From: Burkholderia sp. IMCC1007
GTDB taxonomy: Bacteria; Pseudomonadota; Gammaproteobacteria; Burkholderiales; Burkholderiaceae
Direction of reading: 5' to 3'
NCBI RefSeq assembly: GCF_027257875.1
Contig: NZ_JAPVQY010000030.1
Coordinates: 1 to 64,000, forward strand
Length of the DNA stretch: 64,000 bases
Both the position numbers and the translations under genes were made by a program. Numbering within the stretch: position 1 is the first letter of the stretch; every line of letters starts with the position of its first letter. The notes under the pieces were generated by a model. That model was not told the origin of the DNA, searched no databases, and worked only from the letters and a program-made list of their open reading frames with translations. Below are positions 8,525-16,052 of this stretch, one piece after another.

Positions 8525-9748
8525 CTACCGGGCATGCGGCTGAAGCCCCAGCCAGAATTCCGAGCGCACTTGGGAGATCGCTAGAGAGTCCGCGCCGGTG
8601 GAGAGCAGTCGAACCGCGATGCCGTTGTAGAGTGCGCATGCCTTCAGTGCATCCGCCGGTTGCGTGCGGACATCGGTATGCGAGAGCAGGCGAAGCCACC
8701 CGCGGGTCCTGTCGATGAACCATTTGCCGACCATACTTCTATGCGCCGGCTGGCGGGCGGCTTCAACCTCGACAGACAGCGTTGCTATGTTGAGTCCACT
8801 GTATTGAGTGACCTCTCGCACAAGAACCGCCGCACTGAGGTCGACCACTTGCTCGAACGACAGGGGGCGTGGGTCGATTTGCGACACCCCCTCTCGATAT
8901 CGCGCTTTGGCCGCCTCATAGAGTTCTTCTCTGGCCGCGTCAACGAGCGTCGATATGGGCTTGAAGTAGTTCGCAGGCGTGCCCGCCGCGAGCCCGGCCT
9001 CAGCGGCTACCGCGCGACCGGTCACGGCGGCGGCACCCTGCGTCGCCATGATGCGCTTCGCGGCGTCAAGCAGTTGCTCTCTTGTCTCACGGGCTTTGCG
9101 GCTTTCAGTGGCGGGCGCAATGGGCGGTGCGGGTGGCAGTGAATCGATCAGGGCTGGATCCAGGCCCATCCTCAGTGCCGCTTCGGCTTGCTCTGGGGGT
9201 AAGCCCAGTGGCACCACGATGAACAGCAGACCAACAGTGCGGTCGATGGCGGTCTGCACGTCGAGCGGATCCGTGCTGGCGCCCAGCACCGCAAAGATCT
9301 CGGTCCAGATCTCTTGAAGATTGGCATACCACGTTCGTGCGAGTGCCCGCGTTTCGGGGTGGCGGGCGCACGCCAGCAAGATCTCGCACCAAGCGATCGT
9401 GAGTAGCCGGTCCTTGCCGGTCGCACGACGCAACAGACGTGCGAAGAACGCTTCCAGGGAGACACGTCCCTCGACTTGCGCAAGTTGCCTTGCCGCGAAC
9501 TGGTGGAATCTGTCCACATAGTTCGTCAATAGCGATGCGGACGCATCGGCTAGCAAACTGTCTTTCGAATCGTAGTAGTAGGTGGTCGAGGCAAGGGAAA
9601 CGTTGCCGCGCTCTGCAACGGCACGATGGGTCACACCCGCTTCGCCCACCTCGCCGAGCAGTTGTACCGTCGCTTCGGTCAGCCGTTCCTTGGTCGCGAA
9701 AGAGCGTTGTTGCTTCGGGGTCTTGGACGTTGAACCGGTGGCGGGCAT
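8525..9748 (-). CDS. tandem TetR regulator, two TetR units in one chain
   Basis: 407 residues, twice the usual TetR length. Unit one has a helix-turn-helix at about 38-60 (VTHRAVAERGNVSLASTTYY) followed by a ligand domain. After a proline-rich linker (LPPAPPIAPATE, 204-215), unit two begins TREQLLDAAKRIMATQG with its own helix-turn-helix at about 240-262 (AVTGRAVAAEAGLAAGTPAN). No stop or frameshift separates them. It is divergent from the thiolase gene at 10019, and the gap between them carries a 19-bp palindrome at 9913. It probably controls the catabolic genes. Fused TetR pairs are uncommon; each chain might occupy a whole operator. Confidence 0.9.
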   Translation of the reverse strand: MPATGSTSKTPKQQRSFATKERLTEATVQLLGEVGEAGVTHRAVAERGNVSLASTTYYYDSKDSLLADASASLLTNYVDRFHQFAARQLAQVEGRVSLEAFFARLLRRATGKDRLLTIAWCEILLACARHPETRALARTWYANLQEIWTEIFAVLGASTDPLDVQTAIDRTVGLLFIVVPLGLPPEQAEAALRMGLDPALIDSLPPAPPIAPATESRKARETREQLLDAAKRIMATQGAAAVTGRAVAAEAGLAAGTPANYFKPISTLVDAAREELYEAAKARYREGVSQIDPRPLSFEQVVDLSAAVLVREVTQYSGLNIATLSVEVEAARQPAHRSMVGKWFIDRTRGWLRLLSHTDVRTQPADALKACALYNGIAVRLLSTGADSLAISQVRSEFWLGLQPHAR

Positions 9749-9912
9749 GTCGGCGAGGCAATGAGAATAGGGGCGCTTGCTGCTGACGGATTGTACCTCG
9801 GCAAGGCTGCCCGCCTCCTGGGGGAACGGGAAGGCGGAAACAACGAAACGCTCCTTTATCTAGGGAAAGCCCGCGATTGACGGAAAGGTGTCAGGGGGCC
9901 TAATCTCGTTCG

Positions 9913-9931
9913 ATCTTAGCATTGTTAAGAT
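9913..9931. promoter_or_regulatory. operator palindrome, copy 1 (ATCTTAGCATTGTTAAGAT)
   Basis: A 19-bp palindrome with perfect ATCTTA/TAAGAT arms between the divergent tandem-TetR gene and the thiolase gene. Three more copies of the same form lie at 12428, 13761 and 13894. It is a strong operator candidate for one of the two TetR proteins of the island. Confidence 0.75.
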
Positions 9932-9999
9932 TGAAGGCAAGCTGCTGGATGCCGGTGAGGGAAGACCTCTGAAGCAGGGCTGGCTCCATAGAGATCACG

Positions 10000-10031
10000 C
10001 AATCAGATAAGGATCACCATGAGCAAGGACA
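10000..10031 (+). repeat. leader repeat spanning the thiolase start, copy 1
   Basis: About 32 bases covering the ribosome-binding region and the first codons (CAATCAGATAAGGATCACC then ATGAGCAAGGACA) recur at 24317-24349 ahead of the acyl-CoA ligase, with a single extra T. The repeat suggests that one translation start was copied from the other by recombination. Confidence 0.7.
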
Positions 10032-11203
10032 TCGTTATTTGCGCGCCAGTTCGTACGGCTATCGGCAGTTTCGGAGGCTCGCTGAAGAGCACATCGGCCG
10101 CGATGCTGGGTGCGCATGCCATTGCTGCGACGCTGCGCCGCGCCCGACTCGATCCCGAGCGAGTGGACTCGGTCGTGATCGGCAATGTCGTGCAAGCCGG
10201 CAACGGGATGAATATCGCGCGGCAAGCCGCCATTCATGGGGGCTTGCCCGTGACAGCTCCCGCGATGACGGTCAATCGGGTGTGCGGTTCGGGCGTGCAG
10301 GCGGTGGCGACGGCCTATGCCGAAATCGCAAGTGGTCTTTCGCGGCTGGTTATCGCTGGCGGGACCGAGAACATGGAGCGAGCGCCGTACTTATTGCCCG
10401 GACTGCGTTCCGGGGCGCGCATGGGCAACACGGAGGCCGTGGATTCGATTCTGTTCGACGGACTGAACGATGCATTTTCGGGCAAGCATTCGGGCTGGCA
10501 CACCGAGGATCTCGTGCTGAAATTCGGGATCACGCGCGAGGCCCAAGATGCATTCGCGGCGCAAAGCCAGCAGCGTTTCGCCAAAGCCAAGGCTGCCGGC
10601 TGGTTCGAAGCCGAGATCGAACCGCTGACGGTGAAGGGGCTCAAGGGGGCCGCGATTCAGTTCTCGGAGGATGAAGCCAACCGGCCCGAAACGACGCCTG
10701 AGACGCTTGCCAAACTTAAGCCGGCCTTCCGTCCGGATGGGACGATTACCGCGGGCAATTCTCCCGGCGTGAACGCGGGTGCTGCCGCGATGATCGTTTG
10801 CGACGAGAACGTGGCTCGCGCGCACGCGTTACAGCCTATGCTCACGATTCGCGGTATCGGCATCGCAGGAGTCGAACCGGGCTTGTTTGGACTTGGGCCG
10901 CTTCCTGACGTGCGGCTGGCACTCGGCCGGGCAGGGTGGAATGCGCAGGACGTTGATCGTTACGAGGTCAATGAGGCCTTTGCCGCCGTAGGGATCGCCG
11001 TGCGTGACGAGCTCGGCATCGATCCGTCGAAATTCAATATCGATGGCGGCGCGATTGCACACGGACATCCAATCGGCGCCACCGGCGCGATCCTCATCAC
11101 GAAGGTTGCGCACGCGCTCGAGCGCACCCGCGCGCGCAAAGCGGTGGTTTCGCTATGCATTGGCGGTGGACAGGGGATCGCCCTGTGCCTGGAGCGATGC
11201 TGA
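10019..11203 (+). CDS. acetyl-CoA C-acyltransferase (thiolase)
   Basis: 394 residues, standard for the family, cytosolic. The acyl-accepting Cys89 is in NRVCGSGVQAV, His350 in AHGHPIGATGA and Cys380 in CIGGGQG, so the triad is complete. It would cleave a 3-ketoacyl-CoA with CoA, the last beta-oxidation step, or run in the condensing direction. The start at ATG 10019 has AAGGA upstream. It is transcribed away from the tandem TetR gene across a gap holding the 9913 palindrome, and is followed by a nitronate-monooxygenase-like gene. Confidence 0.92.
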   Translation: MSKDIVICAPVRTAIGSFGGSLKSTSAAMLGAHAIAATLRRARLDPERVDSVVIGNVVQAGNGMNIARQAAIHGGLPVTAPAMTVNRVCGSGVQAVATAYAEIASGLSRLVIAGGTENMERAPYLLPGLRSGARMGNTEAVDSILFDGLNDAFSGKHSGWHTEDLVLKFGITREAQDAFAAQSQQRFAKAKAAGWFEAEIEPLTVKGLKGAAIQFSEDEANRPETTPETLAKLKPAFRPDGTITAGNSPGVNAGAAAMIVCDENVARAHALQPMLTIRGIGIAGVEPGLFGLGPLPDVRLALGRAGWNAQDVDRYEVNEAFAAVGIAVRDELGIDPSKFNIDGGAIAHGHPIGATGAILITKVAHALERTRARKAVVSLCIGGGQGIALCLERC

Positions 11204-11315
11204 CTTCAAAGGTAGTAGCTGCGCATTGGCTGCGTGTTGGCCGCCGCCTTCGGCGCGGCTGCAGCGGCCGGGGCTTGGCGTCGTCTGCCGGAATGCTAAA
11301 CAATAGGAATTTCTC

Positions 11316-12323
11316 ATGAAGACACGTATCACCGAACTCTTCGGCATTGCCTATCCGATCATCCAGGGAGGCATGCACTATGTCGGGTTTGCGGAACTCG
11401 CCGCCGCCGTCTCCAATGCAGGCGGCCTTGGGCTTATCACGGGATTGACGCAGAAGACACCTGAACTGCTCGCCAAGGAGATTGCCAGATGCCGGGATAT
11501 GACCGATAAGCCGTTCGGTGTGAACCTGACCTTTCTGCCTTCCTTTTCCGCGCCGCCGTACCCCGAGTACATTGCCGCCATCGCGGAGAGTGGCGTGCGG
11601 ATCGTCGAGACGGCCGGGCGCAGCCCCGAGGAGCATATGCCGGCCATGAAGGCGGCCGGCATCAAAGTGGTCCACAAGTGCACGTCGGTTCGACACGCCT
11701 TGAAGGCTGAACGCATCGGTTGCGACGCCGTAAGCGTGGACGGCTTCGAGTGCGGGGGGCATCCGGGGGAAGACGACATACCCAACATGATTCTGTTGCC
11801 GCGGGCCGCTCAGGAACTCAAAGTCCCGTTCGTGGCTTCAGGGGGCGTGGCCGACGGACGGGGCCTTGTCGCGGCACTGGCGTTGGGTGCCGACGGGATC
11901 AACATGGGTACGCGTTTTGTTGCCACCAAGGAAGCGCCTGTGCATGAAAGCGTCAAGCAGGCGATTGTCGGGGCAACTGAACTCGATACGAGACTGGTCA
12001 TGCGCGGCATGAAGAACACTGAGCGCGTGCTCAAGAATGCCGGTGTCGATCGTCTGCTGGAAATCGAGCGGGAGAAGGGTGACAAGCTCGTCATCGGCGA
12101 TATCTACGAGCAGGTGGCGGGCGTCTACCCCAAAGTGATGGTCGAAGGGCAGATGGATGCGGGCGCGTGGAGCTGCGGCTTGGCTGCCGGCCTGATCAAC
12201 GATATACCCACGGTCAAAGAACTCATCGAGCGGATCGTGTCGGAGGCGGAGAAGTTGATCCACGGCCGCCTGACGAGCGCGCTCCCCCGGTCGTCAGAAG
12301 CGGGCGCTGTGGCGACGCTTTGA
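11316..12323 (+). CDS. nitronate monooxygenase / 2-nitropropane dioxygenase-like flavoprotein
   Basis: 335 residues, a FMN-binding TIM barrel. Family marks are IIQGGMHYVG at the N-terminus, VDGFECGGHPGE, and the phosphate-binding ASGGVADGRGL followed by GADGINMGTRF. Named members oxidise nitronates, but many relatives in catabolic clusters have unknown flavin-dependent roles, for example as enoyl reductases. Here it sits 112 bases behind a thiolase and before a strong hairpin, so it probably shares the thiolase transcript. Its real substrate is unknown. Confidence 0.85.
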   Translation: MKTRITELFGIAYPIIQGGMHYVGFAELAAAVSNAGGLGLITGLTQKTPELLAKEIARCRDMTDKPFGVNLTFLPSFSAPPYPEYIAAIAESGVRIVETAGRSPEEHMPAMKAAGIKVVHKCTSVRHALKAERIGCDAVSVDGFECGGHPGEDDIPNMILLPRAAQELKVPFVASGGVADGRGLVAALALGADGINMGTRFVATKEAPVHESVKQAIVGATELDTRLVMRGMKNTERVLKNAGVDRLLEIEREKGDKLVIGDIYEQVAGVYPKVMVEGQMDAGAWSCGLAAGLINDIPTVKELIERIVSEAEKLIHGRLTSALPRSSEAGAVATL

Positions 12324-12334
12324 TAGGATGCGCT

Positions 12335-12363
12335 GGAGCGGCCGTGCAAGGGCCGCTCCGTTT
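12335..12363 (+). terminator. hairpin terminator after the thiolase/flavoprotein unit
   Basis: A perfect nine-base stem, GGAGCGGCC at 12335-12343 and GGCCGCTCC at 12351-12359, with a seven-base loop and a short T run (GTTT). It begins 12 bases after the stop codon of the flavoprotein gene. The T run is short, so termination may be partial. Confidence 0.6.
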
Positions 12364-12427
12364 CAGCAGGCTCCCCCCACCCTTCACCCCTGAACCGCAT
12401 CTAGCGGGATAACCCGGATTGTTCTTA

Positions 12428-12446
12428 ATCTTAGCGGTGATAAGAT
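12428..12446. promoter_or_regulatory. operator palindrome, copy 2 (ATCTTAGCGGTGATAAGAT)
   Basis: The same 19-bp form as at 9913, extended by one base each side to AATCTT/AAGATT. It lies 58 bases before the 81-residue gene at 12505, after the terminator hairpin, so it most likely controls that small gene. Confidence 0.75.
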
Positions 12447-12504
12447 TAGGTTACGTTGCTCCTATTCAGATGTCGTCGGAGCGTGGTCTTCCGATAGTGC
12501 TGCG

Positions 12505-12750
12505 GTGAAGGGGAATATCGTGGATAAAGGCGAGCGGTCGTTGCGCCTGCTGGTTCAGAAGTGGTTGGCGCTGGCTTCGGCGAAGCCGGCGAGGGTGACC
12601 AGAGGCAATTGTCGCGAGGGCGGCCGGTATGTGTCGGTCGAGGTGCACCGCCCGTCGGGACCTTTGGTGATCCTCTTTTTTCAAGCGCCTGATGGCACGT
12701 GGAGCGTGGTGCCGTCTCAGCCGCAATACCAATGTCTTAAAGCCGCGTAA
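12505..12750 (+). CDS. small protein of unknown function
   Basis: 81 residues from a GTG start. The sequence is basic at the N-terminus (RSLRLLVQKWLALASAKPAR), then shows a beta-rich end with RYVSVEVHRPSGPLVILFF and DGTWSVVPSQ. I recall similar short unnamed proteins in Burkholderia, but no function. It has no signal peptide. It has its own upstream copy of the 19-bp operator, which argues that it is a real, regulated gene of the island and not a chance frame. Confidence 0.6.
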   Translation: MKGNIVDKGERSLRLLVQKWLALASAKPARVTRGNCREGGRYVSVEVHRPSGPLVILFFQAPDGTWSVVPSQPQYQCLKAA

Positions 12751-12858
12751 TGCCAATTGCGCGGCGTCTTGAGCCGGCTAGCATCTTGGCGATGCCGGCG
12801 TGGGCGCCAGTGGTGCCTCATCGTAGAACACCCTTCTCCGTTGCATGAGCTCGACTCG

Positions 12859-13665
12859 TTACCGAGTCTTTCGGTTCGTGGGGTCGCGGTCGAGAAGCCG
12901 CTTTCCAGCCGGCCCGAGCTGGCTTGCGATGGTGGCCAGGCTCTTCGGGCCAGCGGCGATGCCGTTCAGCAATAGCGAAATAGAGAACGGGAGCGCCATT
13001 TTTTTGATATCCATTTTGTATCCCCAAGTGGGAATGCGATCGTTCAGCAGCAGCATCGCGAGGCCATGCTCGACGGACCACGCGGCGTGAACCACCAGAT
13101 CCAAGTCGTTTTGCGCCCATCCCTGGGTGCGCGCGTAGTCGCAGACTGCAGACGCAAACAAGTCGAACGACGACATGACCGACTCGACCAGCTCTTTAGC
13201 GTCTTCCCGTTCGAGGATTCGCGGCCCGACCATCAGATTGAACAGTCCCTTGTGCCGCTCGGCGAAGTCGACATAACACTCCATCGTTCGGTACGTCCGT
13301 TGCAGCGGATCTGCCGTGGATGCGGCGATTGCGCTGCGTAGCGCGGCCAATTCGGTGAAGCCGTTCGCTGCGATCGCTGCGAGCAAGCCTTCCTTATCCC
13401 CGAAGTGATGAAACGGTGCCGCGACCGACACCCCCACCGAGCGCGCTACCTCGCGCAGGCTCAAACCTTGAAGCCCTACCTCCTCGAGTACGCGGCGGCC
13501 CTCGGTGATCAACGCGTTGCGCAAGTCGCCATGGTGATACGTGGGCGCGGGCGCCTTGGGCGGCCGCGACGTTTTCCTGACGGCACCTGTCGCGCGCTTC
13601 GCCGAGGAATTGATCGGCTCAAGTGCAGTAGGGTCAGCGGTAGCCTTTTTCTTTGATTTATCCAT
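12859..13665 (-). CDS. TetR-family regulator
   Basis: About 268 residues from ATG 13665 (MDKSKKK); the frame is open further upstream to 13890, but that would cover the promoter region. A lysine-rich N-terminal tail precedes YHHGDLRNALI and the helix-turn-helix (GLSLREVARSVGVSVAAPF, then HHFGDKEGLL). The C-terminal part (YVDFAERHKGLFNLMVGPR) resembles the WHG-type ligand domain. It is divergent from the crotonase gene at 13937, and two copies of the 19-bp palindrome flank its promoter (13761 and 13894). It is therefore the best candidate to bind that palindrome and regulate itself and the rightward operon. Confidence 0.88.
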   Translation of the reverse strand: MDKSKKKATADPTALEPINSSAKRATGAVRKTSRPPKAPAPTYHHGDLRNALITEGRRVLEEVGLQGLSLREVARSVGVSVAAPFHHFGDKEGLLAAIAANGFTELAALRSAIAASTADPLQRTYRTMECYVDFAERHKGLFNLMVGPRILEREDAKELVESVMSSFDLFASAVCDYARTQGWAQNDLDLVVHAAWSVEHGLAMLLLNDRIPTWGYKMDIKKMALPFSISLLLNGIAAGPKSLATIASQLGPAGKRLLDRDPTNRKTR

Positions 13666-13760
13666 GACGAAAAATGTCTGGGCATTTCTGCCGAAGGAGT
13701 GCGCATCTTGACCGACAGCGTTCGAAGAACGGCTCCTCGCCAGTCGAGCGGATGGGTTGA

Positions 13761-13779
13761 ATCTTAGCATCGGTAAGAC
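13761..13779. promoter_or_regulatory. operator palindrome, copy 3 (ATCTTAGCATCGGTAAGAC)
   Basis: Third copy of the 19-bp form, with one mismatch at the outermost base of the right arm. It lies about 95 bases upstream of the TetR start at 13665, in the 271-base divergent region, and would suit autoregulation. Confidence 0.7.
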
Positions 13780-13893
13780 TCCCAGACCAATGCTCGCGGC
13801 TTTCCGTATGAGCAAATAAAACAAGGAGAGGCGCGGTTGTTTAGGGAAAGCCCGTGGTTGACGTCGGTCTACCGAAAACCTAACCTTCATCCA

Positions 13894-13912
13894 ATCTTAG
13901 CAGCGATAAGAT
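13894..13912. promoter_or_regulatory. operator palindrome, copy 4 (ATCTTAGCAGCGATAAGAT)
   Basis: Fourth copy, with perfect ATCTTA/TAAGAT arms, 24 bases before the ATG of the first gene of the rightward operon (13937). Its closeness to the start suggests repression by blocking transcription start or early elongation. Confidence 0.75.
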
Positions 13913-13936
13913 ACTCGAAAGACAAGGAGAAATCGG

Positions 13937-14746
13937 ATGAGCGAGGACATTGTTCTTAAGGAAAAGCACGGGTACGTGACGGTGCTGTCCATGAACTACA
14001 TGCCGTACAACCTAATGAACGAGACGTTGCTCGCCCCCTTGGTGGCGGCGATGCGTGAGGCTGTCGAAGCAGGCAGCCGCGCCATCGTGCTTCGCAGCAA
14101 CTTGAGGCACTTCTGCGCAGGTGCGGACGTCGACCAATTCAACGGTCTCATTCAAGCCGCCAAAGGGTTCGAGCCGGAGGGGCAGGCAGGCAGTGCAGAG
14201 GAGGCGATGACGCCCATCGATGTACTGAGCGCGTTCGAATCGCTTCCGGTCCCGATCGTGGCGAGCGTCAACGGCGCCTGTCTGGGAGGGGGGCTTGAAT
14301 TGGCACTCGCTTCCGACTATGTGATCGCGGCGAGATCGGCCAAGCTCGGTTCGGTCGAAAGCGCGCTGGGATTGAATCCACTGATGGGCGCGATCCAGCG
14401 GCAGGTACAGCGCATCGGTCTCGCACGTGCCAAGGAGATGTCGATGCTCGGACGCCGATACGACGCGGAAACACTCGAACGGTGGGGCCTCATCAATTTG
14501 GTCGTTGCGGACGACGACCTGGAATCGGCAACCCTTTCGGTGGCTCAGGAATTCGCAAATGGGCCGACGGTTGCGCATAGGGTAACCAAGCAGATCGCAG
14601 CCATTGCAGCCAACGAGGGTGTACGGGCGGCTGACTTGGCGATGGGCGAATTGCAGAAGGCGATTTGGGCATCCCGGGACGTCGAGATCGGGCTCAAGTC
14701 CTTCCTGGCGGAAGGACCCGGCATGGCTAAATTCGAGGGGTGCTGA
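13937..14746 (+). CDS. enoyl-CoA hydratase/isomerase (crotonase family)
   Basis: 269 residues. The oxyanion hole is in HFCAGADVDQF and NGACLGGGLELALASD. Both acidic residues of classical hydratases are kept: Glu in GGGLELA and Glu in LGSVESALG. It probably hydrates an enoyl-CoA or opens a CoA-bound ring intermediate. AAGGAG lies nine bases before the ATG. It is the first gene of a ten-gene rightward run, directly behind operator copy 4, and is followed after two bases by a CoA transferase. Confidence 0.9.
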   Translation: MSEDIVLKEKHGYVTVLSMNYMPYNLMNETLLAPLVAAMREAVEAGSRAIVLRSNLRHFCAGADVDQFNGLIQAAKGFEPEGQAGSAEEAMTPIDVLSAFESLPVPIVASVNGACLGGGLELALASDYVIAARSAKLGSVESALGLNPLMGAIQRQVQRIGLARAKEMSMLGRRYDAETLERWGLINLVVADDDLESATLSVAQEFANGPTVAHRVTKQIAAIAANEGVRAADLAMGELQKAIWASRDVEIGLKSFLAEGPGMAKFEGC

Positions 14747-14748
14747 TC

Positions 14749-16044
14749 ATGGCCGGACCACTGCAAGGGCTGAAGGTCGTCGATCTGTCGCGCGTATTGG
14801 CGGGGCCGCTGTGTGCACGCACGTTGGCCGACCTAGGCGCGGAAGTCATCAAAGTCGAACCGCCGCGGCCCGATGTCTCGCGCTTTTCCTTTCCCTGCAC
14901 CGATGGCATGTCGGGCTACTACGCGCAGCAGAATGTCGGCAAGCGCAACGTCAGCATCGATCTCAACGTGCGCGGCGCGCGCGAACTCGTGTTGAAGCTC
15001 TGCGAGGATGCGGACATCTTTGTCGAGAACTTCCGCGCGGGCACCCTGAAATTCTTTGGACTCGACTACGAGGAAATTTCGAAGATCAACCCGAGGTTGA
15101 TCTACGTGTCGATCTCCGGGTATGGCCAGGCGGGACCCTGGGCATCACGCATGGCCTATGCGCCAACCGTGCAGGCAGAGATCGGCTTCACGCACAACAC
15201 ATTGCGCCACTATGGCGATGCGCTCGCCAGGCTGAGACCCGACCCGCTATCGCATGCCGATGTCTATGCGGGCCTGCAGGCCACCATTGCGGTGCTGGCC
15301 GCTGTGCATCGGAGGGAGGTGACCGGGCACGGTCAGTACATCGACGTCGCAATGGCTGCCGTCATGATGGCGATCAATGAGCGCGCGCACGTAGACATTG
15401 CGGGCATCGATACGGGCGCGGAACCGGCCATCCTCGGCGCCACCGATGGCGCATTCTTTGTCGGCCCGCAGGGCGAGCGTTTCCTCACGCCGGCAAGCCT
15501 GGTCGGGAGCCTGACGTTCACGCAGTATCTGCGTGCGATGCGCCGTAATGATCTCGGAAGCGATCCCCGTTTCGCGACTGCGGCACTTCGTGCTCAGAAC
15601 TACGACACGCTTCATGCCATCGTCCAAACATGGATGTTGACCTTTCGCGACATGGCCTCGCTTGATGCCCAGCTGGACGAGTCGAAGATCGCGATCGGTG
15701 AGATCCGCACCATGCAGGATGCGGCGGAAACTGAATGGGCGGAGTACTGGGGCGCCGTCATCGACGTGCCTGACCGCCACGGCGGCACCTATCGCCTGCA
15801 TGGGCGGCCATGGCGATTCTCCTCGGACGAGCTGGATGCGCCGTCCGCTCCTGCATTTCGCGGCGAACACAACGCCGATGTATTCGCTGAGCTGGGCATG
15901 AGCATGTCGGAGATCAATGCCTTGGTCGAGGCGGGGGCCCTGGTCGAGCACCCGCATCAACGTCCGAGCGTGGAGAGCCACGTATCGCCAGCCACGTTGG
16001 CGGCCGATGCGGCTGCCGGCACCGTCGCGGCATGCGCTCAATAG
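14749..16044 (+). CDS. CaiB/BaiF-type (class III) CoA transferase
   Basis: About 431 residues, normal for the class. It starts MAGPLQGLKVVDLSRVLAGP, then shows TLADLGAEVIKVEPP, QNVGKRNVSIDLN and an Asp-containing segment (LSHADVYAGLQATIAVLAAV) where the catalytic aspartate is expected. The enzyme would move CoA between an acyl-CoA donor and the pathway acid. An in-frame GTG at 14740 is possible but overlaps the gene before; ATG 14749 is preferred. Donor and acceptor are unknown. Having both this and the ligase at 24337 gives the island two ways to make CoA esters. Confidence 0.9.
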   Translation: MAGPLQGLKVVDLSRVLAGPLCARTLADLGAEVIKVEPPRPDVSRFSFPCTDGMSGYYAQQNVGKRNVSIDLNVRGARELVLKLCEDADIFVENFRAGTLKFFGLDYEEISKINPRLIYVSISGYGQAGPWASRMAYAPTVQAEIGFTHNTLRHYGDALARLRPDPLSHADVYAGLQATIAVLAAVHRREVTGHGQYIDVAMAAVMMAINERAHVDIAGIDTGAEPAILGATDGAFFVGPQGERFLTPASLVGSLTFTQYLRAMRRNDLGSDPRFATAALRAQNYDTLHAIVQTWMLTFRDMASLDAQLDESKIAIGEIRTMQDAAETEWAEYWGAVIDVPDRHGGTYRLHGRPWRFSSDELDAPSAPAFRGEHNADVFAELGMSMSEINALVEAGALVEHPHQRPSVESHVSPATLAADAAAGTVAACAQ

Positions 16045-16052
16045 GCAACGTC

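Noticed and set aside
12859..13890. Long version of the TetR protein (343 residues)
   Set aside because: The first 75 residues are low-complexity and would cover the promoter and operator copy 3; ATG 13665 is the natural start.
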